Position numbers and translations under genes: made by a program. DNA of 64,000 bases from Comamonas testosteroni TK102 (GTDB lineage: Bacteria > Pseudomonadota > Gammaproteobacteria > Burkholderiales > Burkholderiaceae_C), in assembly GCF_000739375.1 (NCBI RefSeq), contig NZ_CP006704.1, forward strand, positions 2,480,001-2,544,000. Reading direction: 5' to 3'. The notes beneath the pieces were generated by a model. That model did not search any database and had not been told where the DNA came from. It saw only the letters and a list, made by a program, of their open reading frames with translations. Below, piece after piece: positions 48,973 through 58,080 of the stretch (its first letter is position 1; every line of letters begins with the position of its first letter).

Positions 48973-50895
48973 ATGGATGTCATCAGCAATTCCGCAGCAC
49001 GCTATGTCCGCCTGCGTGAAGAAGAAATGTCGCTGGACGAGTACCTTAGCCTTTGCCAGCGTGATCCCATGGCCTACGCCGGAGCCTCGCAGCGCATGCT
49101 GTCCGTCATCGGTGAACCCGAAATGGTGGATACCCGCAACGATCCTGTGCTGTCGCGTCTGTTTGCCAACAAGGTCATCCGTCGCTACCCCGCGTTTTCT
49201 GAGTTCTACGGCATGGAAGATGCCATCGAGCAGGTGGTGAGCTTCTTTCGCCATGCGGCCCAGGGTCTGGAGGAACGCAAACAGATTCTGTATCTGCTGG
49301 GACCTGTTGGCGGCGGCAAAAGCTCGATTGCAGAGCGTCTCAAATACCTGATGCAAAAGGCTCCGTTCTATGCGCTCAAGGGATCGCCGGTGAACGAGTC
49401 GCCGCTGGGTCTGTTCGACCCCGTGGAAGACGGACCGATTCTGGAAGAAGAGTTCGGCATTCCGCGCCGCAATCTGCAGCATGTGCTCTCGCCCTGGGCC
49501 GTGAAGCGGCTGGAGGAGTTTGGCGGAGACATTCGCCAGTTCCGCGTGGTCAAGCGCTACCCCAGCATTCTCAAGCAGATCGGCATTGCCAAGACCGAGC
49601 CCGGCGACGAGAACAACCAGGATATTTCCAGCCTGGTGGGCAAGGTGGACATACGCAAGCTGGAAAATTTCTCTCAGGACGACACCGACGCCTACAGCTA
49701 CTCGGGCGGCCTGTGCCTGGCCAATCAGGGTCTGCTGGAATTTGTCGAAATGTTCAAGGCACCCATCAAGGTGCTGCACCCCTTGCTGACCGCCACCCAG
49801 GAAGGCAATTACAAGGGCACGGAGGGGTTTGGAGCCATTCCGTTCGACGGCGTGGTGCTGGCCCACAGCAACGAAAGCGAGTGGAAGGCCTTCCGCAACA
49901 ATCGCAACAACGAGGCCTTCCTCGACCGCATCTACATCGTCAAGGTGCCTTACTGCCTGCGCGTGAGCGAGGAGGTCCGCATCTATGAAAAGCTGATCCG
50001 GGAGTCTTCGCTGGCCAACGCCATCTGCGCGCCCGGCACGCTCAAGATGATGGCGCAGTTCTCCGTCCTCACACGTCTCAAGGAGCCGGAGAACTCCAGC
50101 ATCTTCAGCAAGATGCAGGTCTATGACGGTGAAAGCCTCAAGGACACGGACCCCCGTGCCAAGAGCTACCAGGAATACCGCGACTATGCGGGCGTGGATG
50201 AAGGCATGGAGGGCATCTCCACCCGCTTTGCCTTCAAGATCCTGGCCAAGGTCTTCAACTACGACAGCACCGAAGTGGCGGCCAACCCCGTGCACCTGAT
50301 GTATGTGCTGGAGCGGCAGATCGAGCGGGAGCAGTTCCCCGCCGAACTGGAGACCAAGTACATAGGCTTCATCAAGGAATATCTGTCCCAACGCTATGCC
50401 GAATTCATCGGCAAGGAAATCCAGACCGCCTATCTGGAGAGCTACAGCGAGTACGGCCAGAACATCTTTGACCGCTACGTCACCTACGCCGACTACTGGA
50501 TTCAGGACAGCGAGTACCGGGACACCGATACGGGCGAGGTGTTTGACCGCAATGCGCTCAATGCCGAACTGGAGAAGGTGGAAAAGCCTGCCGGCATTGC
50601 GAACCCCAAGGACTTCCGCAATGAGATCGTCAACTTTGTGCTGCGGGCCAGGGCCAACAACCAGGGCAAGAACCCGAGCTGGACCAGCTACGAAAAGCTG
50701 CGCGTGGTGATCGAGAAGAAGATGTTCTCCAACACCGAGGAGCTGCTGCCTGTCATCAGCTTCAACGCCAAGGCCAGCGCCGAGGACGCGCGCAAGCACG
50801 AGGACTTCGTCACCCGTATGGAGGCCAAGGGCTATACGCCCAAGCAGGTGCGCCTGCTCTGCGAGTGGTATCTGCGCGTGCGCAAGAGCAGCTGA
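48973..50895 (+). CDS. prkA: PrkA serine protein kinase (AAA+ domain)
   Basis: Kinase of the PrkA/YeaG family, 640 aa. The start at 48973 has GGGAGG 5 bases upstream; the earlier frame start (48889) is not supported. The ATPase core has LLGPVGGGKSSIAER (~112-126). C-terminal PrkA domain patterns are KLENFSQDDTDAYSYSGGLCLANQGLLEF and LPVISFNAKASAEDARKHEDFV. Part of the conserved prkA-yeaH-spoVR operon linked to starvation and stationary-phase responses in proteobacteria. A 694-codon frame on the opposite strand is its shadow. Confidence 0.95.
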   Translation: MDVISNSAARYVRLREEEMSLDEYLSLCQRDPMAYAGASQRMLSVIGEPEMVDTRNDPVLSRLFANKVIRRYPAFSEFYGMEDAIEQVVSFFRHAAQGLEERKQILYLLGPVGGGKSSIAERLKYLMQKAPFYALKGSPVNESPLGLFDPVEDGPILEEEFGIPRRNLQHVLSPWAVKRLEEFGGDIRQFRVVKRYPSILKQIGIAKTEPGDENNQDISSLVGKVDIRKLENFSQDDTDAYSYSGGLCLANQGLLEFVEMFKAPIKVLHPLLTATQEGNYKGTEGFGAIPFDGVVLAHSNESEWKAFRNNRNNEAFLDRIYIVKVPYCLRVSEEVRIYEKLIRESSLANAICAPGTLKMMAQFSVLTRLKEPENSSIFSKMQVYDGESLKDTDPRAKSYQEYRDYAGVDEGMEGISTRFAFKILAKVFNYDSTEVAANPVHLMYVLERQIEREQFPAELETKYIGFIKEYLSQRYAEFIGKEIQTAYLESYSEYGQNIFDRYVTYADYWIQDSEYRDTDTGEVFDRNALNAELEKVEKPAGIANPKDFRNEIVNFVLRARANNQGKNPSWTSYEKLRVVIEKKMFSNTEELLPVISFNAKASAEDARKHEDFVTRMEAKGYTPKQVRLLCEWYLRVRKSS

Positions 50896-50969
50896 CCGAG
50901 GGACCGGTGGTCGTCCTGGGCGGCCACCGGCGCGATGATTGAGAACAGTCCCTGGAGATGGGAGCACAG

Positions 50970-52238
50970 ATGGCACTGCATATCATCGACCGCAGGCTTG
51001 CAGGCAAAAACAAATCGGTGGGCAACCGCGAGCGGTTTGTGCGGCGTTTCAAGGAACAGATCGCGGAAGCGGTACGCAAGGCCGTGTCTGCGCGCGACAT
51101 CCGCCATATCGACCAGGCGGAAACGGTCACCATCCCGAAAAAGGACATTCAGGAGCCTGTCTTCAGGCATGGACAGGGCGGTATCCGCGATGTCGTGCTG
51201 CCTGGCAACCAGGAACATGTGCGCGGCGATCGCATTGCCCGCCCGCCCAGCGGGGGCGGTGGTTCAGGCTCGCAGGCCAGCGACAGCGGCGAGGGGCAGG
51301 ACGACTTCACCTTCACGCTGACCAAGGAAGAGTTCATGGATCTCTTCTTTGAAGATCTGGCCCTGCCGCGCCTGCTGCGCAACCATATCGGCAACACCCT
51401 GCAATACAAGACCAGGCGCGCGGGCTACAGCCATGACGGCACGCCCAGCAATCTGGCATTGGTGCGAACCATGCGCGGTGCCCTGGGGCGACGCATTGCA
51501 CTGACCAAGGCCGCGCATCGAGAGCTCAAGGAGCTGGAAGATCAGCTCGAAGCCTTGCTGGCCCAGGATGACGGCACCAGCGAGGCGGTAGCCGAGTTGC
51601 AGCGTCAGATCGACGCCCTGCGTGAGCGCATAGGCGGAGTGCCATTTCTCGAACAGCTGGATCTGCGGTTTCGCAACCGCAGCAAGGTGCCTGTGCCCAG
51701 CAGCCAGGCCGTGATGTTCTGCGTGATGGACGTGTCAGGCTCCATGGATCAGGAGCGCAAGGAGCTGGCCAAGCGCTTCTTCATTCTGCTGTACCTGTTT
51801 CTCACCAGGCATTACGACAAGATCGAGATCGTCTTCATTCGCCATCACACCCAGGCGGCAGAGGTCAGCGAAGACGAGTTCTTCCACTCCACCGAGAGCG
51901 GTGGCACGGTGGTCAGCAGCGCGCTGGTTCTGCTCGAGCAGATCATCAGGGCCCGTTACCCGGTCAATGACTGGAATATCTATGTGGCCCAGGCCAGCGA
52001 TGGGGACAATTTCAGCGACGACGGAGGAAAATGCCACAGCATCCTCGCCGAAAGAATACTGCCGCTGGTTCGCTACTACGCTTATCTGCAGGTAGTGCTT
52101 GAAGAGCAGAGCCTTTGGGATGAGTACAACCGTCTGCTGCCGCTGTTTCCCCATTTCGCCATGCGCAAGGTATCGGCCGCCAACGAGATCTATCCGGTGT
52201 TCCGTGATCTCTTCAAAAAGGATGGGGTATCGATATGA
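50970..52238 (+). CDS. yeaH: YeaH/YhbH family VWA protein (DUF444)
   Basis: 422 aa from the ATG at 50970, which follows GGAG. It begins ALHIIDRRLAGKNKSVGNRERFVRRFKEQI, standard for DUF444. A Gly/Ser-rich linker (PPSGGGGSGSQ) separates the N-terminus from a von Willebrand-like domain with MIDAS MDVSGSMDQ (~255). Partner of PrkA in the same operon. Its stop overlaps the spoVR start (ATGA). Confidence 0.94.
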   Translation: MALHIIDRRLAGKNKSVGNRERFVRRFKEQIAEAVRKAVSARDIRHIDQAETVTIPKKDIQEPVFRHGQGGIRDVVLPGNQEHVRGDRIARPPSGGGGSGSQASDSGEGQDDFTFTLTKEEFMDLFFEDLALPRLLRNHIGNTLQYKTRRAGYSHDGTPSNLALVRTMRGALGRRIALTKAAHRELKELEDQLEALLAQDDGTSEAVAELQRQIDALRERIGGVPFLEQLDLRFRNRSKVPVPSSQAVMFCVMDVSGSMDQERKELAKRFFILLYLFLTRHYDKIEIVFIRHHTQAAEVSEDEFFHSTESGGTVVSSALVLLEQIIRARYPVNDWNIYVAQASDGDNFSDDGGKCHSILAERILPLVRYYAYLQVVLEEQSLWDEYNRLLPLFPHFAMRKVSAANEIYPVFRDLFKKDGVSI

Positions 52239-53869
52239 ACCTCAATCTCTATCCCGTGCTGGATCTCAGGGCCAGCAAAAGAGCCGGCAATTCGCACGCG
52301 CAGGGGGAGTCGCGTTACCGCGATGTGCCACAGGCGCCGCTGGTGGCGTCCCAGCGGCCGTCGTCTCCGCTGCCCGATCCCAGCGACTGGACTTTCGAGC
52401 TCATCGAGCAGTATCACGCGGCGATTGCTGCCACGGCCGAGCGCTATGGTCTGGACACCTATCCGAACCAGTTGGAGATCATTACGGCCGAGCAGATGAT
52501 GGATGCCTATTCCAGCGTCGGCATGCCTGTCAACTACAGGCACTGGAGCTATGGCAAGGAATTTCTGGCCACGGAGCGCCGCTACCGGCGCGGCCATATG
52601 GGGTTGGCCTACGAGATCGTCATCAATGCCAATCCCTGCATCAGCTATCTGATGGAGGAGAACAGCACGGCCATGCAGGCCTTGGTGATTGCGCATGCGG
52701 CCTATGGGCACAACAGCTTCTTCAAGAACAATTATCTGTTTCGCATGTGGCCCGATGCCGGCAGCATCATCGACTATCTGGTCTATGCGCGCGACTATGT
52801 GTCGCAATGCGAGGAGCGCTACGGGCTGGACACCGTGGAGCAGTTGCTGGACTCCTGCCATGCACTGGCGAATTTTGGCGTGGACCGCTATTGCCGGCCT
52901 TCGCACAAGAGCCTGTCGCGCGAGCGTGCCGAGCGCGAGGAGCGTGAGGCCTATGTGCAGCAGCAGGTCAACGTGCTGTGGCGCACCCTGCCTGCCCGAA
53001 GGGACAAGGACAAGGACAGTACGGTGCCGGGCAGCGAGCGCTTTCCCCGCGAGCCCGAAGAGAACATCCTGTATTTCATCGAGAAAAACGCTCCCTTGCT
53101 CGAGCCCTGGCAGCGCGAGATCGTGCGCATCGTGCGCAAGATCGCCCAGTATTTCTACCCGCAGCGTCAGACCCAGGTGATGAACGAAGGCTGGGCCACG
53201 TTCTGGCATTACACCTTGCTCAACACCTTGTATGACGAAGGCTGGCTGACCGATGGCGTGATGCTGGAGTGGCTGTCATCACATACCAATGTGATCTACC
53301 AGCCGCCGGCCGGACACCGGGCCTTCAGCGGCATCAACCCCTATGCGCTGGGCTTTGCCATGTACCGCGATATCCGGCGCATCTGCGAGAAGCCGACCGA
53401 GGAGGACCGGCGTTGGTTTCCCGATCTGGCCGGAACGCCCTGGCTGCCGGCTCTGCACCATGCCATGCGCAATTACAAGGACGAGAGCTTTGTCGGCCAG
53501 TTTCTGAGCCCGCAGCTGATGCGTGACATGCGTTTGTTCTCTTTGCATGACGATCCCGAGGAGCGTGATGTGCTGGTCAGCGCCATCCATGACGAAGATG
53601 GCTATCGCACGCTGCGCCAGTTGCTGTCCCAGCAATACGACCTGGGTACGCGCGAGCCCAATATCCAGGCCTGGAGCGTGAATCTGCGTGGCGACCGCAG
53701 TCTGACGCTGCGGCATACCCAGTACCAGGGCAGGCCGCTGGCCGAGGATGCGCAGGAAGTGCTCAAGCATGTCGCCAGGCTATGGGGGTTTGGCGTGCAC
53801 CTGGAAAGTGTCAACGGTGATGGCGAGACACCGGTGCTGGTGCATTCGGTGCCAGCTCCCTCGCATTGA
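52235..53869 (+). CDS. SpoVR/YcgB family protein
   Basis: 544 aa, third gene of the prkA-yeaH-spoVR operon. Patterns include DWTFELIEQYHAAIAATAERYGLDTYPNQLEIITAEQMMDAYSSVGMP, YGHNSFFKNNYLFRMWPDAG, and QVMNEGWATFWHYTLLNTLYDEGWL. It has no signal peptide. Its molecular role is not known; in other bacteria it acts with PrkA and YeaH under starvation. Ends in the bidirectional terminator region. Confidence 0.94.
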   Translation: MNLNLYPVLDLRASKRAGNSHAQGESRYRDVPQAPLVASQRPSSPLPDPSDWTFELIEQYHAAIAATAERYGLDTYPNQLEIITAEQMMDAYSSVGMPVNYRHWSYGKEFLATERRYRRGHMGLAYEIVINANPCISYLMEENSTAMQALVIAHAAYGHNSFFKNNYLFRMWPDAGSIIDYLVYARDYVSQCEERYGLDTVEQLLDSCHALANFGVDRYCRPSHKSLSRERAEREEREAYVQQQVNVLWRTLPARRDKDKDSTVPGSERFPREPEENILYFIEKNAPLLEPWQREIVRIVRKIAQYFYPQRQTQVMNEGWATFWHYTLLNTLYDEGWLTDGVMLEWLSSHTNVIYQPPAGHRAFSGINPYALGFAMYRDIRRICEKPTEEDRRWFPDLAGTPWLPALHHAMRNYKDESFVGQFLSPQLMRDMRLFSLHDDPEERDVLVSAIHDEDGYRTLRQLLSQQYDLGTREPNIQAWSVNLRGDRSLTLRHTQYQGRPLAEDAQEVLKHVARLWGFGVHLESVNGDGETPVLVHSVPAPSH

Positions 53870-53934
53870 GATATTGCAATTGAAAATGGCTTCAAACGCT
53901 TTCCTCTAAAGCGCTGTAAGCTATCAAACTGAAA
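53868..53934 (-). repeat. Dispersed intergenic repeat, copy C (inverted)
   Basis: On the minus strand it reads TTTGATAGCTTACAGCGCTT and GCGTTTGAAGCCATTTTCAA. It lies directly after the spoVR stop. Confidence 0.65.
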
Positions 53935-53937
53935 GCA

Positions 53938-53963
53938 AAAAGCGCTGCCGTAGCAGCGCTTTT
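53938..53963. terminator. Bidirectional terminator between spoVR and metQ
   Basis: An 11-bp stem, AAAAGCGCTGC with GCAGCGCTTTT around a CGTA loop. A/T ends on both sides let it serve both convergent genes. Confidence 0.85.
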
Positions 53964-54067
53964 CTCGGCTCGGGCCTTCAGCTGCAGTCTGCGGTCGGGT
54001 CTGCCCGGCCCCGGGACTATGCAGCCCAGCCGCTACACCCTGCGAAGAAGGACGCGGCCTTTGCGCA

Positions 54068-54853
54068 TCAGAACGCAGGAACCACGGCACCCTTGTACTT
54101 TTCCTGGATGAACTTCTTGGTGTCTGCAGAGTGCAGAGCGCTCATCAGCTTGGCAATGTCGGCGCCGTTGGCGCGGTCCTTGCGGGCCACCACGATATTG
54201 GTGTAGGGCGAGTCGGCACCTTCGATGAACAGGGCGTCCTTGGTGGGATTGAGCTTGGCTTCGATGGCGTAGTTGGTGTTGATCAGAGCCAGGTCGACAT
54301 CAGCCAGTGCGCGGGGCAGCAAGGGCGCTTCCAGTTCCTTGAACTTCAGCTTCTTGGGGTTCTTGACGACGTCCAGAGCCGTGGGGGTCAGGCTCTTGGG
54401 ATCCTTGAGCTCGATCAGGCCATGCTTGGCCAGCAGAATCAGCGCGCGGCCGCCGTTGGAGGGGTCGTTGGGAATGGCCACGGTAGCTCCATTCTTCAGA
54501 TCCTTGATGTTCTTGATCTTGCTGGAATAGGCGCCGAAGGGCTCCACATGCACCTTGCCGTTGGGCACGGCCACCAGCGAGGTCTTGCGGTCCTTGTTGT
54601 AGCTGTCCAGATAGGGCTGGTGCTGGAAGAAGTTGGCATCCAGCTGCTTGTCTTCCACTGCGGCATTGGGCTGGACGTAGTCGCTGAACTCCTTGATTTC
54701 CAGATCGATGCCCTGAGCCTTCAGTGCGGGCTTGATGTGGTTGAGGATTTCGGCGTGAGGCACGGCCGTGGCGCCCACCTTGAGCACGTCAGCGGCCTGG
54801 GCCGACAGCGCCAGAGTGGCAATAGCGATAGCAGAAAGAGCTTTCTTCAACAT
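54068..54853 (-). CDS. MetQ/NlpA-family periplasmic binding protein
   Basis: Binding protein of the methionine ABC type, 261 aa. Signal peptide MLKKALSAIAIATLALSAQA; no lipobox Cys is seen, so it is soluble rather than lipid-anchored. Mature motifs: VGATAVPHAEILNHIKPALKAQGIDLEIKEFSDYVQPNAAVEDKQLDANFFQHQPYL, NDPSNGGRALILLAKHGLI and ADSPYTNIVVARKD. No MetN/MetI genes lie next to it, so it is an orphan component. Confidence 0.9.
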   Translation of the reverse strand: MLKKALSAIAIATLALSAQAADVLKVGATAVPHAEILNHIKPALKAQGIDLEIKEFSDYVQPNAAVEDKQLDANFFQHQPYLDSYNKDRKTSLVAVPNGKVHVEPFGAYSSKIKNIKDLKNGATVAIPNDPSNGGRALILLAKHGLIELKDPKSLTPTALDVVKNPKKLKFKELEAPLLPRALADVDLALINTNYAIEAKLNPTKDALFIEGADSPYTNIVVARKDRANGADIAKLMSALHSADTKKFIQEKYKGAVVPAF

Positions 54854-55010
54854 TGGTTCTGACTTTCTTCAGCAAGTTGCGATAAATCCCGGGCCTTGTC
54901 TGGGCCGCAGTGAACTAAGGTGCATAGTCTAGTGCCCTGTACCAAGGCCTGCAGGACATTTTTCTTATTTGGTTATAAGAGCGTCGTTTTTTATACAAAG
55001 CCAGTCTGTC

Positions 55011-55250
55011 ATGAATCCCGAAATGCTGGAGCGCCTGGTGCGCGTGTCTATGCCCTATGGCAAGTACAAGGGCCGCCTGATTGCCGATCTGCCCGGCAAC
55101 TACCTCAACTGGTTTGCCCGCGAGGGCTTTCCCAAGGGGGAGATCGGCCAGTTGTTGGCCTTGATGCAGGAGCTCGACCACAACGGACTCGGTGCCTTGC
55201 TGGAGCCGATTCGCAGGGCCGCAGGCCTGCCGCCCAGGGCGCAGGAGTAA
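55011..55250 (+). CDS. DUF3820 family protein
   Basis: 79 aa, start at 55011. The family core is VSMPYGKYKGRLIADLPGNYLNWFAREGFPKGEIGQLLALMQEL, a compact domain of unknown function found in many proteobacteria. It has no membrane segment. No clear operon partner. Confidence 0.8.
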   Translation: MNPEMLERLVRVSMPYGKYKGRLIADLPGNYLNWFAREGFPKGEIGQLLALMQELDHNGLGALLEPIRRAAGLPPRAQE

Positions 55251-55337
55251 GCCGAAAGAGGGTTGTCGGCCAGGCAAGGGCCGAAGGCCAAGAGATGAAT
55301 TCGACATGCCCAGGCTGCAGCGGGGCAGCGCCAGGCT

Positions 55338-57167
55338 TCAGGTTCCGGAGCTTTGCGCTAGGTCCGAATGCTGAACAATGCGTCCCTTGCCTGCATGCTT
55401 GGCCGCATACATGGCCTCGTCCGCAGTCTGCAGCAGGTTTGCCGTGGAGCTGCCTTCCATGCTGATGGAGATGCCGATGCTGCTGCCGACCTGAACCATC
55501 ACTCCACCTTGAAGCGCGATCGGCTGGCGCACGGCCTCCATGCAGCGCTTCATCACGGACATGGCTTCTTTGGGCATGTGCAGGCCGGATAGCAGCACCA
55601 CGAATTCATCCCCGCCCAGGCGGGCGACGCAGTCGCCAGCCCGGGCCTGGGCCAGCAGACGGGCCGCGACCACGCGCAGGACCTCGTCGCCTGCGTCATG
55701 GCCCTGGGTGTCGTTGACCTGTTTGAAGCCGTCGAGATCCATGAAGCACACGGCAACCATCTGACCGTCGGCCAGCTCCTGATTCAGCGTTTCCTCAAGC
55801 GCGCGGCGGTTGGCCAGGCCCGTCAGCGCGTCGTGATTGGCAAGGTGGTTGGCGGCCTGTTCGCCGCGCTTGAGGGCATCGATGTCCACCAGGATCCAGA
55901 GCGACTCTTCGGCGTTGAGCAATGTTCCCGATGCATCGACCCACAAAAGCTTGCCTTCGGCATTGCGCATCTGGAACTGCGCATGGAATTTTCCCCGGGC
56001 GAGCAAGGAGCTATAGGCTTTCTCGCCGATGCGCCTGTAGGAGGCTTCGTCCGGGTACAGCATGCGCGTGGACGCGCCCTGCAGTGCCGCAGCCGACTGC
56101 TTGAGCAGACGGCGCATGGCCGGGTTGGTCCAGACGATTTTGCGCTCGCGCAGGCGGGCCATGCCGATCAGATCATTGTCGATGACCAGCTCCTGCTCCT
56201 TGCGGATGCGGCGTTCGCGCTGCTGCAGACGGTATAGCGCGACCGAGCCCAGGGCGATGAACGCGATGCACAGGCCGGCCAGACCCCAGGCCCGCCAGGC
56301 CGAGGCACGCCACATGGCCATATAGGCTTCGGTTCCAAGTCCCGTGAACACCGTCAGCGGATATTCGGGCAGACGGTGGTAGGCCGTGATGCGCTCCACG
56401 CCATCGATCAGGGTCGGCGTGATGTACCAGCCTTCCTCGCGGCTTTGGTCGATGGCACGGTGGTATTCGGGCGAGACTGCGGCCTTGCCGATGCCGGACT
56501 CGGCGTCCTGGCTTTCGGCCGGATAGCGCGCGACCAGCCGGGCCTGATCGGTGCGCAACGCCATGGCGCTGCTCGCACCAAAGGACTGCCGCTGGAACAG
56601 CTGGTGAAAATGCTCTGCCGCGACAATCGCATAGACGATGCCCTGGAACTGACGGTCATCGGACTGAAGACGCCGGGCCAGCACGATGGACCATTTCCCG
56701 AAGGAGTGGCTGATCAGGGGCTCGGACACCACCATCCGGTCTGTTTCGCGGGCTTGGGCGAAATAGTCGCGGTCGGCCACCGAAAACGGCAGATCAGCTT
56801 CGCTGGGCGTGATCAGCACCTGGCCCGTGCTGTCAGTGGTGCGCAAGGCCGTGACAAAAGGGATCAGTGCACGCTGCTCCTGCAGCATTTCATACAGGGC
56901 AGAGTTGGCGGCGGGCAGGCCGTCAGAGCTGCGTGCACGATAACGGCTGGCAATCGCCGACAAGGCGTTCTCGACCAGTCTTACCTCGGCAGCCAGCTCC
57001 AGGCTCAGGCTGCTCGCCTGGTGTCTGGTGACGGCCACTCCCAGCTCCATGTCCGCGCGGTAATTGGCATGCACGCCCAGCCAGGTGGCAAAGCACAGCA
57101 GGGCGGCTACCAGCAGGTTGCCGAGCACGAGGCGACGCAAAAGCCGGTGAGGATGAAAGCCTGTCAT
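55338..57167 (-). CDS. dCache-PAS-GGDEF diguanylate cyclase
   Basis: Membrane-bound sensor cyclase, 609 aa, start MTGFHPHRLLRRLVLGN at 57167. Membrane helix ~12-32, periplasmic dCache-like sensor ~35-290 (RDYFAQARETDRMVVSEPLI), second helix ~298-318 (GLAGLCIAFIALGSVAL), a PAS domain (~330-435) and a GGDEF domain with NHDALTGLANRRAL and VARLGGDEFVVLL. An RxxD I-site (RAGD) precedes the active site, so feedback inhibition by c-di-GMP is expected. Divergent from the fecI-type gene; the longer frame upstream (to 57533) is not used. Confidence 0.92.
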   Translation of the reverse strand: MTGFHPHRLLRRLVLGNLLVAALLCFATWLGVHANYRADMELGVAVTRHQASSLSLELAAEVRLVENALSAIASRYRARSSDGLPAANSALYEMLQEQRALIPFVTALRTTDSTGQVLITPSEADLPFSVADRDYFAQARETDRMVVSEPLISHSFGKWSIVLARRLQSDDRQFQGIVYAIVAAEHFHQLFQRQSFGASSAMALRTDQARLVARYPAESQDAESGIGKAAVSPEYHRAIDQSREEGWYITPTLIDGVERITAYHRLPEYPLTVFTGLGTEAYMAMWRASAWRAWGLAGLCIAFIALGSVALYRLQQRERRIRKEQELVIDNDLIGMARLRERKIVWTNPAMRRLLKQSAAALQGASTRMLYPDEASYRRIGEKAYSSLLARGKFHAQFQMRNAEGKLLWVDASGTLLNAEESLWILVDIDALKRGEQAANHLANHDALTGLANRRALEETLNQELADGQMVAVCFMDLDGFKQVNDTQGHDAGDEVLRVVAARLLAQARAGDCVARLGGDEFVVLLSGLHMPKEAMSVMKRCMEAVRQPIALQGGVMVQVGSSIGISISMEGSSTANLLQTADEAMYAAKHAGKGRIVQHSDLAQSSGT

Positions 57168-57514
57168 CTTGATTCTGGAGTTTCCTGATTGGCAGCCCGG
57201 ACCGCAAGCGACGCGGTCACCTGTCAAGTAAAACATCGCCGAGCTCGGCAGTGCAATAGCCATCGGAAAGTCTATCGGAGGCTGCAGCTCGCAATCGTGC
57301 GCCGCCGCCGCGCCCGATGATTGTTTGCCTTTTGCCACGCCATCCAGTTGCCCCGATCTCTTGGCGAGCCCCGCTGAGGCCTGGGCTTGCGCGCAGCGAT
57401 CCCCGCGTGGCGGCTTGCGATCTTGCTGCTGCCCGGCGTCCGGCCTCGGTGCGCCGGGCTGAAAGACGAAGCCAGATTCCTGCGGGTAAATAGTGACGCT
57501 TTTGCCTGCATTGA

Positions 57515-57535
57515 AAATGAGAATTGATATCATTT
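57515..57535 (+). promoter_or_regulatory. Fur box before the ECF sigma gene
   Basis: AAATGAGAATTGATATCATTT, a near-palindromic Fur site with AAATGA/TCATTT ends, 33 bases before the sigma-factor ATG. It predicts iron-repressed expression. The rest of 57168-57514 shows no gene. Confidence 0.75.
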
Positions 57536-57567
57536 GAGCTTTGCCAGAGCTTTATCTCCATCGCACC

Positions 57568-58074
57568 ATGTCCGCTGTCGAATCCGTCATCCACCGCGAA
57601 GTCACTGCGCTTTACATCGACCATCACGGCTGGTTGCAGGGCTGGTTGCGCAAAAAGGTCGGCAATGCCTTCGATGCGGCCGATCTGGCGCAGGACACCT
57701 TCGTGCGCATCCTTGGTGTGCGCGAGCCGCAGGAGATAGAGTCGCCGCGTGCCTATCTGACCACGGTGGCCAAGGGCGTGCTGGTCAACTGGTGCCGGCG
57801 CCAGGCGCTGGAGCGCGCCTATCTGGATGCGCTGGCCCTGCTGCCCGAGCCCGAAGTGCCTTCGCCCGAGCACCGGGCCCTGGTGCTGGAGGCCTTGCAT
57901 GAGATAGATGCCATGCTCGATGCCTTGCCGCCCCTGGTGCGCCGCACCTTCCTGCTGTCGCAGCTGGAAGACATGAGGTACGACGCCATTGCGCTGCAAC
58001 TGGGCGTGTCGCTGAGCAGCGTCAAGCGATACATGGCCCAGGCTTTCAGGCATTGCCTGGCGCTGATGGATTGA
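57568..58074 (+). CDS. FecI-type ECF sigma factor
   Basis: RNA-polymerase sigma factor for siderophore uptake genes, 168 aa. Region 2 is VTALYIDHHGWLQGWLRKKVGNAFDAADLAQDTFVRIL, and the region 4 HTH is LEDMRYDAIALQLGVSLSSVKRYMAQAF. The ATG at 57568 is favoured over the TTG at 57541. The Fur box, FecR and FecA-type receptor follow the standard FecIR arrangement. Confidence 0.93.
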   Translation: MSAVESVIHREVTALYIDHHGWLQGWLRKKVGNAFDAADLAQDTFVRILGVREPQEIESPRAYLTTVAKGVLVNWCRRQALERAYLDALALLPEPEVPSPEHRALVLEALHEIDAMLDALPPLVRRTFLLSQLEDMRYDAIALQLGVSLSSVKRYMAQAFRHCLALMD

Positions 58075-58080
58075 AGCGTC

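Noticed and set aside
48892..50976. 694-codon minus-strand open frame
   Set aside because: Antisense of prkA; no recognisable domain.
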